The notes: generated from the letters alone by a model not told the origin. Positions 1 to 8,712 are shown, counted from the stretch's first letter. The stretch is DNA of 26,447 nt from Chara braunii (GCA_003427395.1 BFEA01000004.1:7957314-7983760); one strand, 5' to 3'. A program made the numbers and translations.

Positions 1-81
1 CCCCCCCCCCACCGTGCAGTTCATATGTGCAAAATGCACACACACTCCCCCCCCCCAACCGTGCAGTTCATATGTGCAAAA
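1..81. repeat. C-rich tract with 24-bp direct repeat
   Basis: Runs of C at the window start and near position 50 separate two direct copies of a 24-bp string (11-34 and 58-81) that begins ACCGTGCAGTTC and ends GCAAAA. The second copy forms the left arm of the adjacent hairpin. No coding content is visible. Confidence 0.7.
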
Positions 82-140
82 CGGGAATGAATCTTCCCGC
101 AAACGCGGGAATTCGTTCCCGTTTTGCACATATGAACTGC
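63..140. repeat. Near-perfect 78-nt hairpin
   Basis: Positions 63-92 are the reverse complement of 111-140 with one mismatch (position 88). The stem continues inward as TTCCCGC (94-100) against GCGGGAA (105-111), closed by an AAAC loop, giving a stem of about 36 bp. It could be the tip of a small foldback element or a hairpin RNA. The left arm resembles short dispersed repeats near 24715, 25810 and 25884. Confidence 0.75.
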
Positions 141-155
141 GCGGTGGGGTTGAGG

Positions 156-156
<1 letters not shown>

Positions 157-202
<46 letters not shown>

Positions 203-209
203 CCCGTCG

Positions 210-241
<32 letters not shown>

Positions 242-258
242 TTGACGATATATATATG
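157..258. repeat. Compound microsatellite (GA)n-(CT)n-(TA)n
   Basis: (GA)n spans about 157-201, (CT)n about 209-225 and (TA)n about 226-258, with short interruptions. The GA and CT tracts are mutually complementary and could fold back on each other. Confidence 0.9.
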
Positions 259-754
259 TTGTCACAGAACTATTGACTAAGAGCGTAAGCACGTGAAGTA
301 GAAGAGGAAATAAGATGAGCGAAGAAAAGAAAAATGAAAGGGCAGACAGGCAAAGAGACAGACAAACCGGAATGACACAAAACAATGTCCTCGTATTCTT
401 TGTTTCACTGTATTCTTATTTCTTTCAGTGTTTTACAAAAAAAAAAAAAAAACATTGAACAAGGGATAAAAATAAAAAACAAAGGCACATTGAAATCATT
501 CAGTTTCTCAGTCTTCTTAACGCCTCTTCCACCGTGCCTCTAACGTACAAGGCTCGCCACGTTGATGAAGTTGGGCGCGAACAGCCCCCATCCCCATATG
601 CCATAACAGCCCACTTGCACACTATGGGAAAGAGGCAGAGTGAAGGAAGAGGTGTTAAACACAAGGAAGAGAGGAGTAGAAAAGAAAAACTGATAGGCAG
701 AGGGAGAAAAAAATAAAAATAAAAAATATATTTTTTTGACACAAATATCTTCTT
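259..754. other. Intergenic, no gene seen
   Basis: A/T-rich sequence with a 16-base poly-A at 437-452. Short open frames on both strands have no recognisable motif. A weak copy of the GACACAAA/TTTCTTTCA sequence seen near 738 and 1565 occurs near 373, so this may be a third, strongly diverged member of that duplication. Confidence 0.5.
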
Positions 755-1672
755 TCTTTACTGCATTCTTCTTTCTTTCACAGTTTTGCAGTTTTGGTGA
801 AGAGTCTACCACGTTCGCTTTTCAGCGCACCTGCACTTCCTTCTTCATTTTTCATTCTCATTTTCACCCTTCGGACTTTTCCTTCGAGGGTGCAGGGGCC
901 TGGACCCACTAGCGAAGTATTCTACCACTCCGTTCAGGATTTCGATCACGTGTGGCCTCGAGTGACGCAGTACGGCCGTCGAATACATTGGATCTCGACG
1001 GTCGGGTAGTTTCCGAGCGGGGACTGTAAAGATGCCCACCTCCTGTCGAATGAGATGCGTTGAAAAAAAAAAACCAACAAAGTTGTGCATGATAGCTCGT
1101 GGCTTTGCGTGGGCGGGAATTCTGGATTTTATGGATTTAAAAGGGGGGCTTTGATTTCCAAATAGAACTTGAAATGTGAAATTCGAATATTGTGGTGGAT
1201 CTGACAGGAACGCTTCTGCGTCTGTCGGATGGCCTGCTCGCGGCATCATGAGATACATGGTGATGAATGTTTCCCAATACCCGTTACTTGTTCATCCTCG
1301 TGACTATGTTCGTGGACACATTTTATTGCCACGGTACACCACTATGAAGACTTACGTGAAAGAGATCATACCAACCCATGAATTCGGGTGCACAGCTGTT
1401 CCTCATAGTTTTATGTGCTATTTCAATTCATATTAAATCAGAAAACGATCCATTCATGCAAATAAAAAATCACTTTATATTTTCCGAAAAACCATAAAAT
1501 TGCATCACACATCGTAGAATACTTCGCTAGTGGGTCCAGGCCCCAAGGTACAAACAAAGTAAAATGACACAAACTTATGTTCTTCTTTTACTGCATTCTT
1601 CACTGTTTTGCAGTTTTAGTGAAGGGTTTCCCACCTGTGCACATTCTTGTACACTCTTTTCAGCGCATCTGC
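755..1672. repeat. Pair of diverged direct repeats (755-833 and 1586-1672)
   Basis: Both copies run through TTTACTGCATTCTTC, GTTTTGCAGTTTT and CTTTTCAGCGCA in the same order, followed by GGGTGCA (888-894 and 1685-1691). The right copy lies immediately downstream of the minus-strand Josephin-like gene. The left copy is interrupted after GGGTGCA by the inverted-repeat element described separately. Confidence 0.6.
895..1544. mobile_element. 650-bp element with perfect 31-bp terminal inverted repeats
   Basis: Positions 895-925 and 1514-1544 are perfect reverse complements over 31 bp, with outer ends GGGGCCTGGACC and GGTCCAGGCCCC. The left outer flank ends GGGTGCA and the right outer flank starts AAGGTAC. 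The neighbouring duplicate reads GGGTGCAAGGTAC uninterrupted at 1685-1697, which looks like the empty site. No target-site duplication is evident. The interior has a 137-codon minus-strand open frame (845-1258) with no recognisable domain, so this is probably a non-autonomous DNA element. Confidence 0.6.
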
Positions 1673-1699
1673 AGATTTTTGACAGGGTGCAAGGTACGT

Positions 1700-1753
1700 C
1701 TAAGTAAGACCCTCATGACAGATAGGACAGCAATTATAAGGATGCGGGCGATG
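1700..1753 (-). other. In-frame extension with last RING cysteine pair
   Basis: Directly after the TGA at 1754-1756 the frame of the Josephin/RING gene stays open for 17 codons to a TAG at 1700-1702. It contains CCPICHEGL, a typical final RING zinc-ligand pair (Cys-x2-Cys). The ligand it supplies is otherwise missing from the second RING of the upstream frame. Either the TGA is a premature stop, or the sequence is bypassed by splicing or readthrough. Confidence 0.55.
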
Positions 1754-3046
1754 TCAGTAGCCCTCCCGCTGATCTACAGGACGAAAACCATTCAGGTAAG
1801 CAACTTCGTCACAGCAGGAGTCAGGGCGGCTAGCATTAACCATACCTCTGAAGCATGCACGACAGAGAGCATGCCGGTTGCAGGCCATGATGATTGTGGG
1901 GCGTTCACCATCACAGTTAAGTGCACATTCGCTATAGCGCCTACAGGCACAGATGGAACATACTGCATCTGGATGTAGAGGATGTTCACAATCCAAATAC
2001 AGGTGGCATCCCTGCCGACAGCGAGCCCAAAAAATTATACGGTTGTAGTGATGTTGACAAAGTCGATGCTTTCCACAACCAATTGTAACTATCTCAGTGA
2101 TCTTACAAAGAAGGAGGTCGCAAGGTGTTAGTGCAGCATGTGGGGGAATGAAGACTAAAGTAGGCACGGTGACAGACATGGAGGTAGGCACGGAGACGAA
2201 CAAAGAAACAAGCATGGAGACAGGTGCGCAGGCAGGCACAGAGACCGGTGCAGAGGCAGGGACGGAAGTACACGAGGTACCCATAGGATCAACAATCTGG
2301 AAGGAGACAAACACAGAAACAGGCACAGAGACAGGTACAGAGGCAAACACAGAGATAGGCGTAGAGGTGGGCATGGAAGTACACGAGGTACCCATAGGGT
2401 CAATGACCTGAAAGAGTTGTAGGTTAGGGTAATTACGCACGAGATAACAAATGGCAGTAACAGTTTGCACCATAGCACCGCCGTTCCATAATTCCCAAGA
2501 ACCAGAGGCACGGACAAGAGCGGTGTAGTGGCCAGGAGCATGTAGAATATAGGCACAAACGTGCGAACATTGGTCTGGGTCAGCACCCGAAGGGGCACAC
2601 TGCATATCAAGCCCGGGCCTTATCAAAGCAGTCTCCAAAACAAACACATTGAATCCCCCATGTGGAGTGTAATTACTATCTTGCGGGGGATGCAAAGTTG
2701 GGTTATCGCCATATAACTCGCTATCCTGAGCATCAAGATTGAAAGCAATGGCCAAGGAATCGAAGTGCGTATATGGTTCCCCACAATAGGCTTGTAAGCA
2801 AATGTTAGTAGCAGCGAGGCCACACAGATTCGGTGGAGGCCGGTCAGGCGGATTTTCTATAGAATCTCCTACGGTCCCCTTGCCAAGTTCATCCTCGGAT
2901 GGTCCCTCGCCATCATCCCTCCTATTTTGTGTTTGCCACGTTGCAGGCGAAGAGCATCGCAGGCGTGGTAAGGATGCTTGGGAAGGCAAAAGACGGGGAC
3001 GGGATGTTGGGGAGGGTTGTGGTGGGGAGAATGAACAGGTTCTTCT
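1754..3046 (-). CDS. Josephin-like cysteine protease with two RING-like modules
   Basis: This is the one convincing cellular-type gene. Residues are numbered from the TTG at 2989-2987. A Josephin-like (ataxin-3 type deubiquitinase) domain spans about 52-197. Its candidate triad is Cys56 (in NLCGLAAT), His154 (in APGHYTALVR) and Asn169 (in WELWNGG). The 15-residue His-Asn spacing equals that of ataxin-3, and GGFNVFVLETAL matches the helix before the beta sheet. The oxyanion Gln expected five residues before Cys is Pro51. A Ser/Val/Pro repeat linker (about 198-280) follows. RING-like module 1 has C290, C295, C305, H308, C311, H314, C324 and C328. Module 2 has C344, C347, C370, H373, C376 and C379; its last pair lies beyond the terminal TGA. 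No ATG precedes the catalytic Cys, so an upstream exon or frame must supply the start. Likely role, by inference: ubiquitin editing. A domesticated or decaying copy is possible. Confidence 0.6.
   Translation of the reverse strand, partial: RRTCSFSPPQPSPTSRPRLLPSQASLPRLRCSSPATWQTQNRRDDGEGPSEDELGKGTVGDSIENPPDRPPPNLCGLAATNICLQAYCGEPYTHFDSLAIAFNLDAQDSELYGDNPTLHPPQDSNYTPHGGFNVFVLETALIRPGLDMQCAPSGADPDQCSHVCAYILHAPGHYTALVRASGSWELWNGGAMVQTVTAICYLVRNYPNLQLFQVIDPMGTSCTSMPTSTPISVFASVPVSVPVSVFVSFQIVDPMGTSCTSVPASAPVSVPACAPVSMLVSLFVSVPTSMSVTVPTLVFIPPHAALTPCDLLLCKITEIVTIGCGKHRLCQHHYNRIIFWARCRQGCHLYLDCEHPLHPDAVCSICACRRYSECALNCDGERPTIIMACNRHALCRACFRGMVNASRPDSCCDEVAYLNGFRPVDQREGY
2159..2401. repeat. In-frame 111-bp duplication and hexamer repeats in linker
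   Basis: The string CACGAGGTACCCATAGG recurs 111 bp apart (2271 and 2382), a 37-codon in-frame duplication. Degenerate GGCACRGAGACR-like hexamers lie between and around the copies. On the minus strand they encode the SVPVSV-type linker between the protease and the RING modules. The period being a multiple of three fits selection for, or tolerance within, a reading frame. Confidence 0.7.
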
Positions 3047-3824
3047 TCATCCAAGAACAGAGAGGGAGGAAAGTGGAGAAAGCTGAGGTTGGGAAGTAGG
3101 CCGAAGCCGGCGTCTAGGACGGCGAAATAGGCTTTTTGCAGGGGCAGAATATGATGACGGAGTCTGTGCGAACGAAGTGGTTTGTGGATTAGGAAGAGGG
3201 GTAACGGATGGAGACAAAACCAGGGGAGGTAGGAGTGGTGAAGATAGGGGTGGTAGAGTAGTCGGAAGGTGGGTAACAAATGGAGATAAAACCAAGGGAA
3301 ATAACGGCGGTGAAGACGGGGGGGATGAAGTCAGGGGTGATGAAGTTACGGGTGGTGATGTGGCTGAAGCAGAGACAGGGGGGGCAGTCGTAGGTGAGAC
3401 CCGAAGAGGGGACTCTGCAGGTGGTAATGCAGGCATGGCCACAGATGCCATGGAGGAACACACCGAGATCAAGGGCGACACAGCAGTTGCGGTGGCCACA
3501 GATGCCATGGAGGAACACACCGAGACCAAGGGCGACACAACAACTGCGGGTCGAGTTGCTCCCGCAGAATCAATCTTAGAAGCAACCAAGGTCGATGAGG
3601 AAGAAAGAGGCTACGAGCTGAAAAAGCGTAGCCAGGGTCACAAACGACATGGAAGGGGTTACTAAGACTGATGAGGACGCAGGTGCGACAGACATAAGTA
3701 ATGAAGAAGAGGTTGTGATGGGTGTGATAGGTGCCGATAATGAAGAAGGGGATGTGACAGGCGTAGTTCGAGGACAGTGTGTGGATACCTGAGAAAGCGG
3801 GTGGTGAATAGACCATCGAAGCAT
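3047..3824 (-). pseudogene. Ser/Pro/Thr-rich N-terminal part of the Josephin/RING gene, frame-broken
   Basis: Two minus-strand open frames of similar biased composition lie directly upstream of the protease frame. The distal one starts at an ATG (3824-3822) and ends near 3576. The proximal one (3589-3047) is in the same frame as the protease but is cut from it by a TGA at 3049-3047. Both are rich in Ser, Pro, Thr, Val and Ala with no recognisable domain, as expected for a disordered N-terminal region. Joining them requires one frame change near 3580 and bypass of the TGA, so introns, sequencing errors or pseudogenisation are all possible. A third frame (3279-2869) is also open across the TGA and reads an acidic LDEEEP, so a frameshift there is another option. 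Confidence 0.4.
3437..3550. repeat. 57-bp tandem duplication
   Basis: GGCCACAGATGCCATGGAGG starts at 3437 and again at 3494, and the similarity covers the full 57-bp period (19 codons) with few differences. On the minus strand it encodes two copies of a PLISVCSSMASVA-type segment in the Ser-rich N-terminal region. The in-frame period suggests the duplication arose while the frame was coding. Confidence 0.85.
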
Positions 3825-3851
3825 GTTGCGGAACCAGCTGGAGAGGCAGGT

Positions 3852-3886
3852 CATATATAAAACTCTCTCTCTCTCTCTCTCTCTCT
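3852..3886 (-). promoter_or_regulatory. Possible core promoter: GA tract plus TATA-like box
   Basis: On the minus strand a (GA)n tract (3886-3863) is followed by TTTTATATATGACC (TATA-like, about 3862-3849) and then the ATG at 3824. GA tracts near plant promoters are common. The TATA-to-ATG distance of about 30 bp is short, so a downstream ATG or a chance match is possible. Confidence 0.3.
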
Positions 3887-4084
3887 TCCCCCACCCTCCC
3901 TGCCACACCCGTTTTTCCCGTTGGCTTTCTTTCTCTTTTTTTATTTGCACTTTCGACTTCTATTTTTATTTTCTTCCTCTTTTTTTCTTTTTTCTTTTGT
4001 TTCTTTGTTTCCTTGGTACTGGTCGTTCAGTGCCCGACCTCCGTCCGACATGGCGCGTTAACGGCCGCGTAGGAGAAAAATAGT
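3887..4084. other. T-rich spacer
   Basis: Pyrimidine-rich plus strand (A/G-rich on the minus strand) between the putative gene start and the LINE 3' end. No gene is seen. Confidence 0.5.
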
Positions 4085-4159
4085 TGGGCGAGGTACTGGT
4101 GGTTTAATAAGAGCTTGATAATTCATTTCATATGTAGTGCCATGTATTCTTGTTTGGGA

Positions 4160-4444
4160 TTAATTAACCCTAAACCACCCTCCTGTGGTTTCATGATGAT
4201 GTGGTTCCAGGCTACCTTTGTTGATACACGTTGACCCGTTGGGGTCACCGGTCCATAGATAACACCTAGCCCTATTTTTCAATGTTTCGAGGTCATCGTC
4301 GGGGGGAAACCAAATGAATGCCATGTACCACAATGTGGAGAAGATTGTCGTGTTAATTAGTAATGCTCTTCTGATTAGGGAGGCCTGAACGATTTTGAAC
4401 GGGGCCATGCGAGTGATTGCCTTGGAGACTAGGTTTTGGCCCAT
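4160..4444 (-). pseudogene. LINE ORF2 segment downstream of RT
   Basis: This 94-codon frame reads SLIRRALLINTTIFSTLWYM and then an ARCYLWTG motif. The shape is typical of the segment after the RT palm in plant L1 ORF2 proteins (thumb and connection, before the C-terminal Cys-rich region). It follows the RT palm remnant collinearly, after a frame break near 4450. Confidence 0.65.
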
Positions 4445-4560
4445 GCCTGGCCAGACCCTTAAGTACTATGATAGCAAGGACTCTTAGTGCCTGATCTCTT
4501 GTAGACCATGACATGGGTGTGGCTGTATCGGTTGGTTGCGGGGGGTGTCCCGTCTGCTAG

Positions 4561-4869
4561 CTACCATCCTTCAGTTTTGGCCCAATTGACCTTCATTTCC
4601 AATGCCAGTCTGATGGCTTCCATTTTGCCCCAATTGACCTTCATTTCCGATGTTAGTCTAAAGGCTTCCTTTGCCCTTACGAGGGCTTGGAAGGCGCAGT
4701 TGTTGGCACCAATGAGGACAGTGAGGACGTCGGCGAACATTAGCACAGTGGGTAGGGCGAAGTCATGCAATGGATTGAAGTTGCATTTAGTAAGGCGGTC
4801 AATGGAAGGGTCTTTCCGAAGGAAGGAGGCTATGGCTTCCATAATGAAGAGGGAGATGGGCGGAGCCAA
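4561..4869 (-). pseudogene. LINE reverse transcriptase, motif C segment
   Basis: This 102-codon frame carries the RT motif C equivalent as LMFADVLTVL. The second catalytic Asp of the FADD box is Val, which should abolish polymerisation. A 48-bp internal duplication (from 4581 and 4629) repeats an EMKVNW segment. The frame continues the RT from the segment at 4964-5311 after a frame break. Confidence 0.7.
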
Positions 4870-4963
4870 TGGATCACCTTGTCTAACTGATCTTGAGATT
4901 GAGTAGGTCTCTGAACGAATCCGATTGACCTAAACTCTCCCTGTTGCGTCTGCGTAGAGGACG

Positions 4964-5311
4964 CTAACCCATTCTTTGAACATGGGGCCTACCCCCATTT
5001 TCCATGCAGGCACGTAGGAAGTCCCAGTTGACCTGGTCGTAGGCCTTTTCAAAGTAAGAAAACAGGATTGCTGCCTTCATTTGTTTTTCGGTGAACTTCT
5101 TCGCTGCCTCATTCAATGTCATCAGGTTGTCTAGTATGTACCGGCCAAGGATAAAGCCTGCTTGGTCGATATGAAAACATTTGTTTGTTAGTTTTGTGAT
5201 TCTATTTGCTAGAGCCTTAGTAAGGATTTTGGACGGAGTGCTGAGAAGTGATATGGGTCTATAGTTCTTCAAGTCTACTTTGTCTCCCTTCTTGTGCAGC
5301 AGAGATACCAT
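4964..5311 (-). pseudogene. LINE reverse transcriptase, fingers and motif A
   Basis: The 115-codon frame contains MVSLLHKKGD, NYRPISLLSTPSKILTKALA, a QAGFILGRYILDN box and FEKAYDQVNWDFL. These are L1-type RT motifs in the expected order. In motif A the residue expected to be the first catalytic Asp is replaced (ILFSYFEKAYD), so this copy is dead at two of its three catalytic positions when combined with the motif C change. Confidence 0.8.
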
Positions 5312-5868
5312 GTTTAAGCCTTCTGTCTTTGAAGAACTCGAGCAGCTCCTCCCCTAAATTCGGCCTGAAGTAGCTCCAAAATTCTTTCGAGAGGTCATCA
5401 ATCTCGGAGCTTCATCATTTCCCATCCGGTCATGGCTACGTGTAGTTTCGCTAGGGTTAGGGGTTTGTCCAGACCTTCCGCTTGAGTTGTCGATATTGTT
5501 TTGTTTAGGTACGACAACATGTGTTGACGGCTGTTATGTTCCTTGTGGTTGGGGGTGATGGTGTCTTCATCTGGTACAAGTCTGTGTAGAATGTCCTGGC
5601 TATCCTGATCATCTCTGTACCTGCTGTTTTGACATTCTCTTGATCTATTGGATCTTTGAGACCCATTATCATGTTGTTCCTGGTGTTTGCTTAGATTCTG
5701 GAGAAGAAGTATTTAGTCATGGCTTCATTGAGAGATTAGTCCGTCATCCTGGAGAGTATGTGCAGTCCTCTCAAATCCTATCTTCTCCATTCGTTTAATT
5801 CCTCTTTAGTATCAGTTAGTAGATCCTGGTAGAACTTGCTGGAGGGTTCCTCTGCGAGGTTGGCTTCT
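5312..5868 (-). pseudogene. LINE ORF2 linker upstream of RT
   Basis: Outside any long open frame, minus-strand reading gives EEPSSKFYQDLLTDTKEELN, then LNEAMTKYFFSRI and IARTFYTDLYQ, then DDLSKEFWSYFRPNLGEELL immediately before the RT. The KEFW box and FYTDLY match the L1 linker between endonuclease and RT. At least four in-frame stops and two frameshifts (near 5310 and 5400) separate the pieces. Confidence 0.6.
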
Positions 5869-6064
5869 GTGACTTAGATGGCGATTTGGCAACCAATGCT
5901 GGTCAGCGTTCCTTCGGCCAGATGGAAGGAAGTGTGAGCGTGTTCACCATGTATTCCGATTCTCGACTTGTCGGTGAACAGGAACCGGACAGATGCTCCG
6001 CAGAATGGATACGGAGCCAAGACCATAAGGACTTGTTTTTATTATAAAAAAAAATAAAAATCAA
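5869..6064. other. Intergenic, no gene seen
   Basis: Unique sequence with a short A-rich stretch near 6044-6066. No coding motif recognised. Confidence 0.4.
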
Positions 6065-6439
6065 AATCGCCAAACTTTGGGCACTCCTCTGGTACCCCCT
6101 CACACCCAGTAGGCTGAACCTGACCACAGCCTCCGAGTTTACGACGACAACAGCACGGCCCGCAGTGACAGTAGTTTGAACCAAGTTACGTCACCTGTAT
6201 GGGAGTGATGGTGGTCTAGAGCAACTCTTTTCGTGGGCAATCTACTCTTAATCCACTGTCCTTTTCAGAATTCCTCACCAAAGGAGATGAGACTTCAGAA
6301 TCACCAAACTTGGGGCACTCCTTCGATACCCCCTCACACTCAGTACGCTGAACCTGACCACAGCCTCGGAGTGTATGGCCACAGCAGCACGGCCTGCAGT
6401 GACAGTGGTTTAAAGCAACTTACGTCACCTGTATGGGAG
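6065..6439. repeat. Direct repeat of about 141 bp
   Basis: 6065-6205 and 6299-6439 align end to end, sharing GCTGAACCTGACCACAGCCT, CAGCACGGCC and TACGTCACCTGTATGGGAG. The copies start 234 bp apart and are separated by 93 bp of unrelated sequence. Confidence 0.85.
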
Positions 6440-7063
6440 ACCCTACCCTGACCACAGAATTCAACCCTGCACCGACATAGGTGGAATCTGACACCAACGC
6501 CTGAAACAGTCCTTCCTTTCTTTCTTGTTCAACAGAATTTACAAGCTCCACAAGAGGGCCAACCAAAACGAATGGCACAGTGGACATGCAACATGACCGT
6601 CTGGAATGTGCTGAAGCTGAGACTGAAGACCAACGCATGAGCAGCCCATGGTGCCGGGGGACCTGGCACTTCAGGTGGTGCTGCATGTGGCTATTTCAGC
6701 GGGTCTGTCAGCGGAGGTGACAATTACAGCGATGAACATACAGTGGAGCTCTCAGCACTTCAGCCTCCATTACCCATCTGATCAAAACAAAAAAAGATTA
6801 CAGTTCTGACAGGTCAGTTCCTGACAGGCTAAGCAGCAGAAAATGAACAGATACCGACTCCCTATAAATACTGAACCGGGCCTGCCCCTATCTTGCCAGT
6901 GCACCACCAAACACTTAAATTAGGGTAGGCCTACAACTGCCAGTTCGTACGAGTCTTCTTGCCCTCTTTAGTTGTTAGTGCTTTGAACTTGTTCTAATTT
7001 GAGCGTTTTTCCATCTGCTTCTTTTTTCCCTTGTTGCATGGCACATATTTCTTTTTTTGATCT

Positions 7064-7067
<4 letters not shown>
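6440..7067. other. Intergenic, no gene seen
   Basis: Open frames up to 88 codons exist on both strands but show no family motif. No further repeats were detected by eye except a short CTGACAGG repeat near 6808 and 6822. Confidence 0.4.

Positions 7068-7151
<84 letters not shown>
7068..7151. repeat. (CT)n microsatellite, about 84 bp
   Basis: An uninterrupted CT tract. The open frames across it are poly-Arg/Glu or poly-Ser/Leu artefacts. Confidence 0.97.
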
Positions 7152-7154
<3 letters not shown>

Positions 7155-7836
7155 CATGCCCAGTTGGGCAATGTATGTACATTTCTCTCTGATTTTGATC
7201 TGTTTTCATGGCTAAGCTAGACCATGACACCGGACCAATCCAGACATCCTCTTGGGCCTCTGTCTGGATGGCTCCGGACCGTCTGGATTGATCCCCTTGT
7301 CCCCTGAAAAAAATGTTGCCCTAGTATTTGGCTGTGGATTTCGAGATGATCCTCAGCCAAAGATTTTTGTATTGCAATGCTGCATAACATTTCTTTTTTT
7401 CAGATTTTTTTGATTCTTTCTTAGAGTAGGATTTTTCTTTTCAGGCTGGAGTGCTAGATCCGGACGCTCTGGGCCGGACACCAGACCCGGGAAATACGGA
7501 CCCAGACTGTCTGCACAGCAATCCAGACGTTCGGATCATAGCCATGCTTTTTTACCTTTTTTCCCATCCCCTCTTCTCGTTTCTGATTTGTTACTTGTGA
7601 TTTCAGCAAATGCTATCTTAAAACATTTCCCTTTTCAAAAGTTTGTACCATTTTCCAGTTCACTTTTGGGTTGTTCTATTTTCCTTTGTTTTTTCCCCTG
7701 CCCATTTCAATTATTTGCTAGGAAGAAATTCCGCTCGACTTTTTGTTTTTTTTAATAACTTTTTTCTTATCAAAGTCCAGGGTGTTGTAGAGGCCAGTTA
7801 CACTAGGCCCACGGTGATTACCAGGAGCGGTCAGCC
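7152..7836. other. Intergenic with CCGGAC/CCAGAC-rich inverted repeats
   Basis: GGACCAATCCAGAC (7232-7245) is inverted at 7281-7294 (GTCTGGATTGATCC) with one mismatch. Further CCGGAC and CCAGAC strings recur at 7460-7530. T-rich sequence follows. No gene is recognised. Confidence 0.45.
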
Positions 7837-8073
7837 ATGGCTGTCCTGAGAAGACGGGGGCACCTCCCATCCCATCCTCGCGTGAATACTCCTAGTGCAC
7901 CCCCTATCACTACAGTCAGGACCATTACCCAACCAGTATCGAGGGCAACTTGGACCGAACAGCAGTGACAGGCACTCTGGCTAGCCATGACCCAGCCCTG
8001 GTGGAAGCAGAATCGAACGAGCCTTGTTGTATGGGAACTTAGGAGGCACAAGCAATCTCCCATTAGCCTCTAA
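7837..8073 (+). pseudogene. Short unrecognised coding relic with one in-frame stop
   Basis: A frame starting at ATG 7837 runs 78 codons to TAA at 8071-8073, broken once by TGA at 7966-7968. The second half reads ALWLAMTQPWWKQNRTSLVV and then WELRRHKQ, with the Trp and charged-residue spacing of a DNA-binding helical protein. I cannot assign a family. It could be the first exon of a gene or transposase now inactivated, or a chance frame. Confidence 0.25.
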
Positions 8074-8516
8074 TTTGTAATGAGAGGGTCTGCCTGATAA
8101 GCAGGCACAGACCCCTGGATGAGGCAAGCTGGCGCCCACAGACACGTCTTACCGTCCTTACCGTAGCTTGCCCAAGGCTAGGCGGAACTCAGACTAGCCA
8201 GAGCGACTTATATCCCTGCTCAACCCCTAGAGTCTAAGGCTCTAAGCCCATCGTTGAACCAGATCAACCAGTAACTCACGTCCTCTACTCGCCCACAGAG
8301 TCTACCTGATTTACGGTGGGCTACTTGTCATCATAACGCCTATCATCATCATTAGTTGATCTAGAGCAGACCCCCTATTACTAGACCTCCCTCAGACCAA
8401 CCAGTAACTCACGTCCTCTACTCGCCCACACATTTTACGGTTGGAACACCAATCATCATCAACAGTTGATCCTAGAGAAGCCCCTATTACTAGACCTCAT
8501 CCAGCCTAGGAGTATG
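8074..8516. repeat. Hairpin and 133-bp tandem duplication
   Basis: GGGTCTGCCTG...CAGGCACAGACCC (8087-8115) forms a hairpin. CAACCAGTAACTCACGTCCT begins at 8265 and again at 8398. The 133-bp unit also shares CTCGCCCACA, ATCATCATC and CCCCTATTACTAGACCTC, with small internal deletions in the second copy, which ends near 8503. Confidence 0.8.
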
Positions 8517-8573
8517 GTATTTTTTACAACAATGTGTACAGGTGCCTGTATGCAAGCCCGAAGGCTGTGTATG

Positions 8574-8659
8574 ATGTACTAGTAACCGTGTAGCGAACCG
8601 CACGTGCCCAGTGGCTATGTACTAGTAACCGTGTAGCGAACCCCACGTGCCCGGTGGGT
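8574..8659. repeat. 43-bp tandem duplication
   Basis: 8574-8616 and 8617-8659 share TGTACTAGTAACCGTGTAGC and CACGTGCCC with few differences. CACGTG within each copy is an E-box/G-box-type palindrome. Confidence 0.9.
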
Positions 8660-8712
8660 ATATATATATATATATCGTCATATATATGCTGGATAATATA
8701 TATATATATATA
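8659..8712. repeat. Interrupted (TA)n tract
   Basis: A TA repeat broken by CGTC and GCTGGATAA, abutting the left arm of the long inverted repeat. Confidence 0.9.

Larger units (their letters stand above)
4085..5868 (-). mobile_element. Decayed L1-type LINE (non-LTR retrotransposon)
   Basis: Minus-strand translation across several frames gives a collinear series of L1-type ORF2 features: an upstream linker, the RT fingers and palm, a thumb-like segment and the region downstream of RT. Many stops and frameshifts interrupt it, and no endonuclease domain is visible upstream of 5868, so it is 5'-truncated. Its 3' end lies close to the start of the Josephin/RING gene, which is on the same strand. 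The exact 3' boundary and target-site duplication were not identified. Confidence 0.8.

Noticed and set aside
845-1258. 137-codon minus-strand open frame in the 650-bp element
   Set aside because: It crosses the left terminal repeat and shows no transposase or other motif.
2097-2411. 104-codon Thr/Glu-rich plus-strand frame
   Set aside because: It is the antisense shadow of the repeat linker in the Josephin/RING gene.
6968-7171. Arg/Glu-repeat open frames across the CT tract
   Set aside because: A dinucleotide-repeat artefact.
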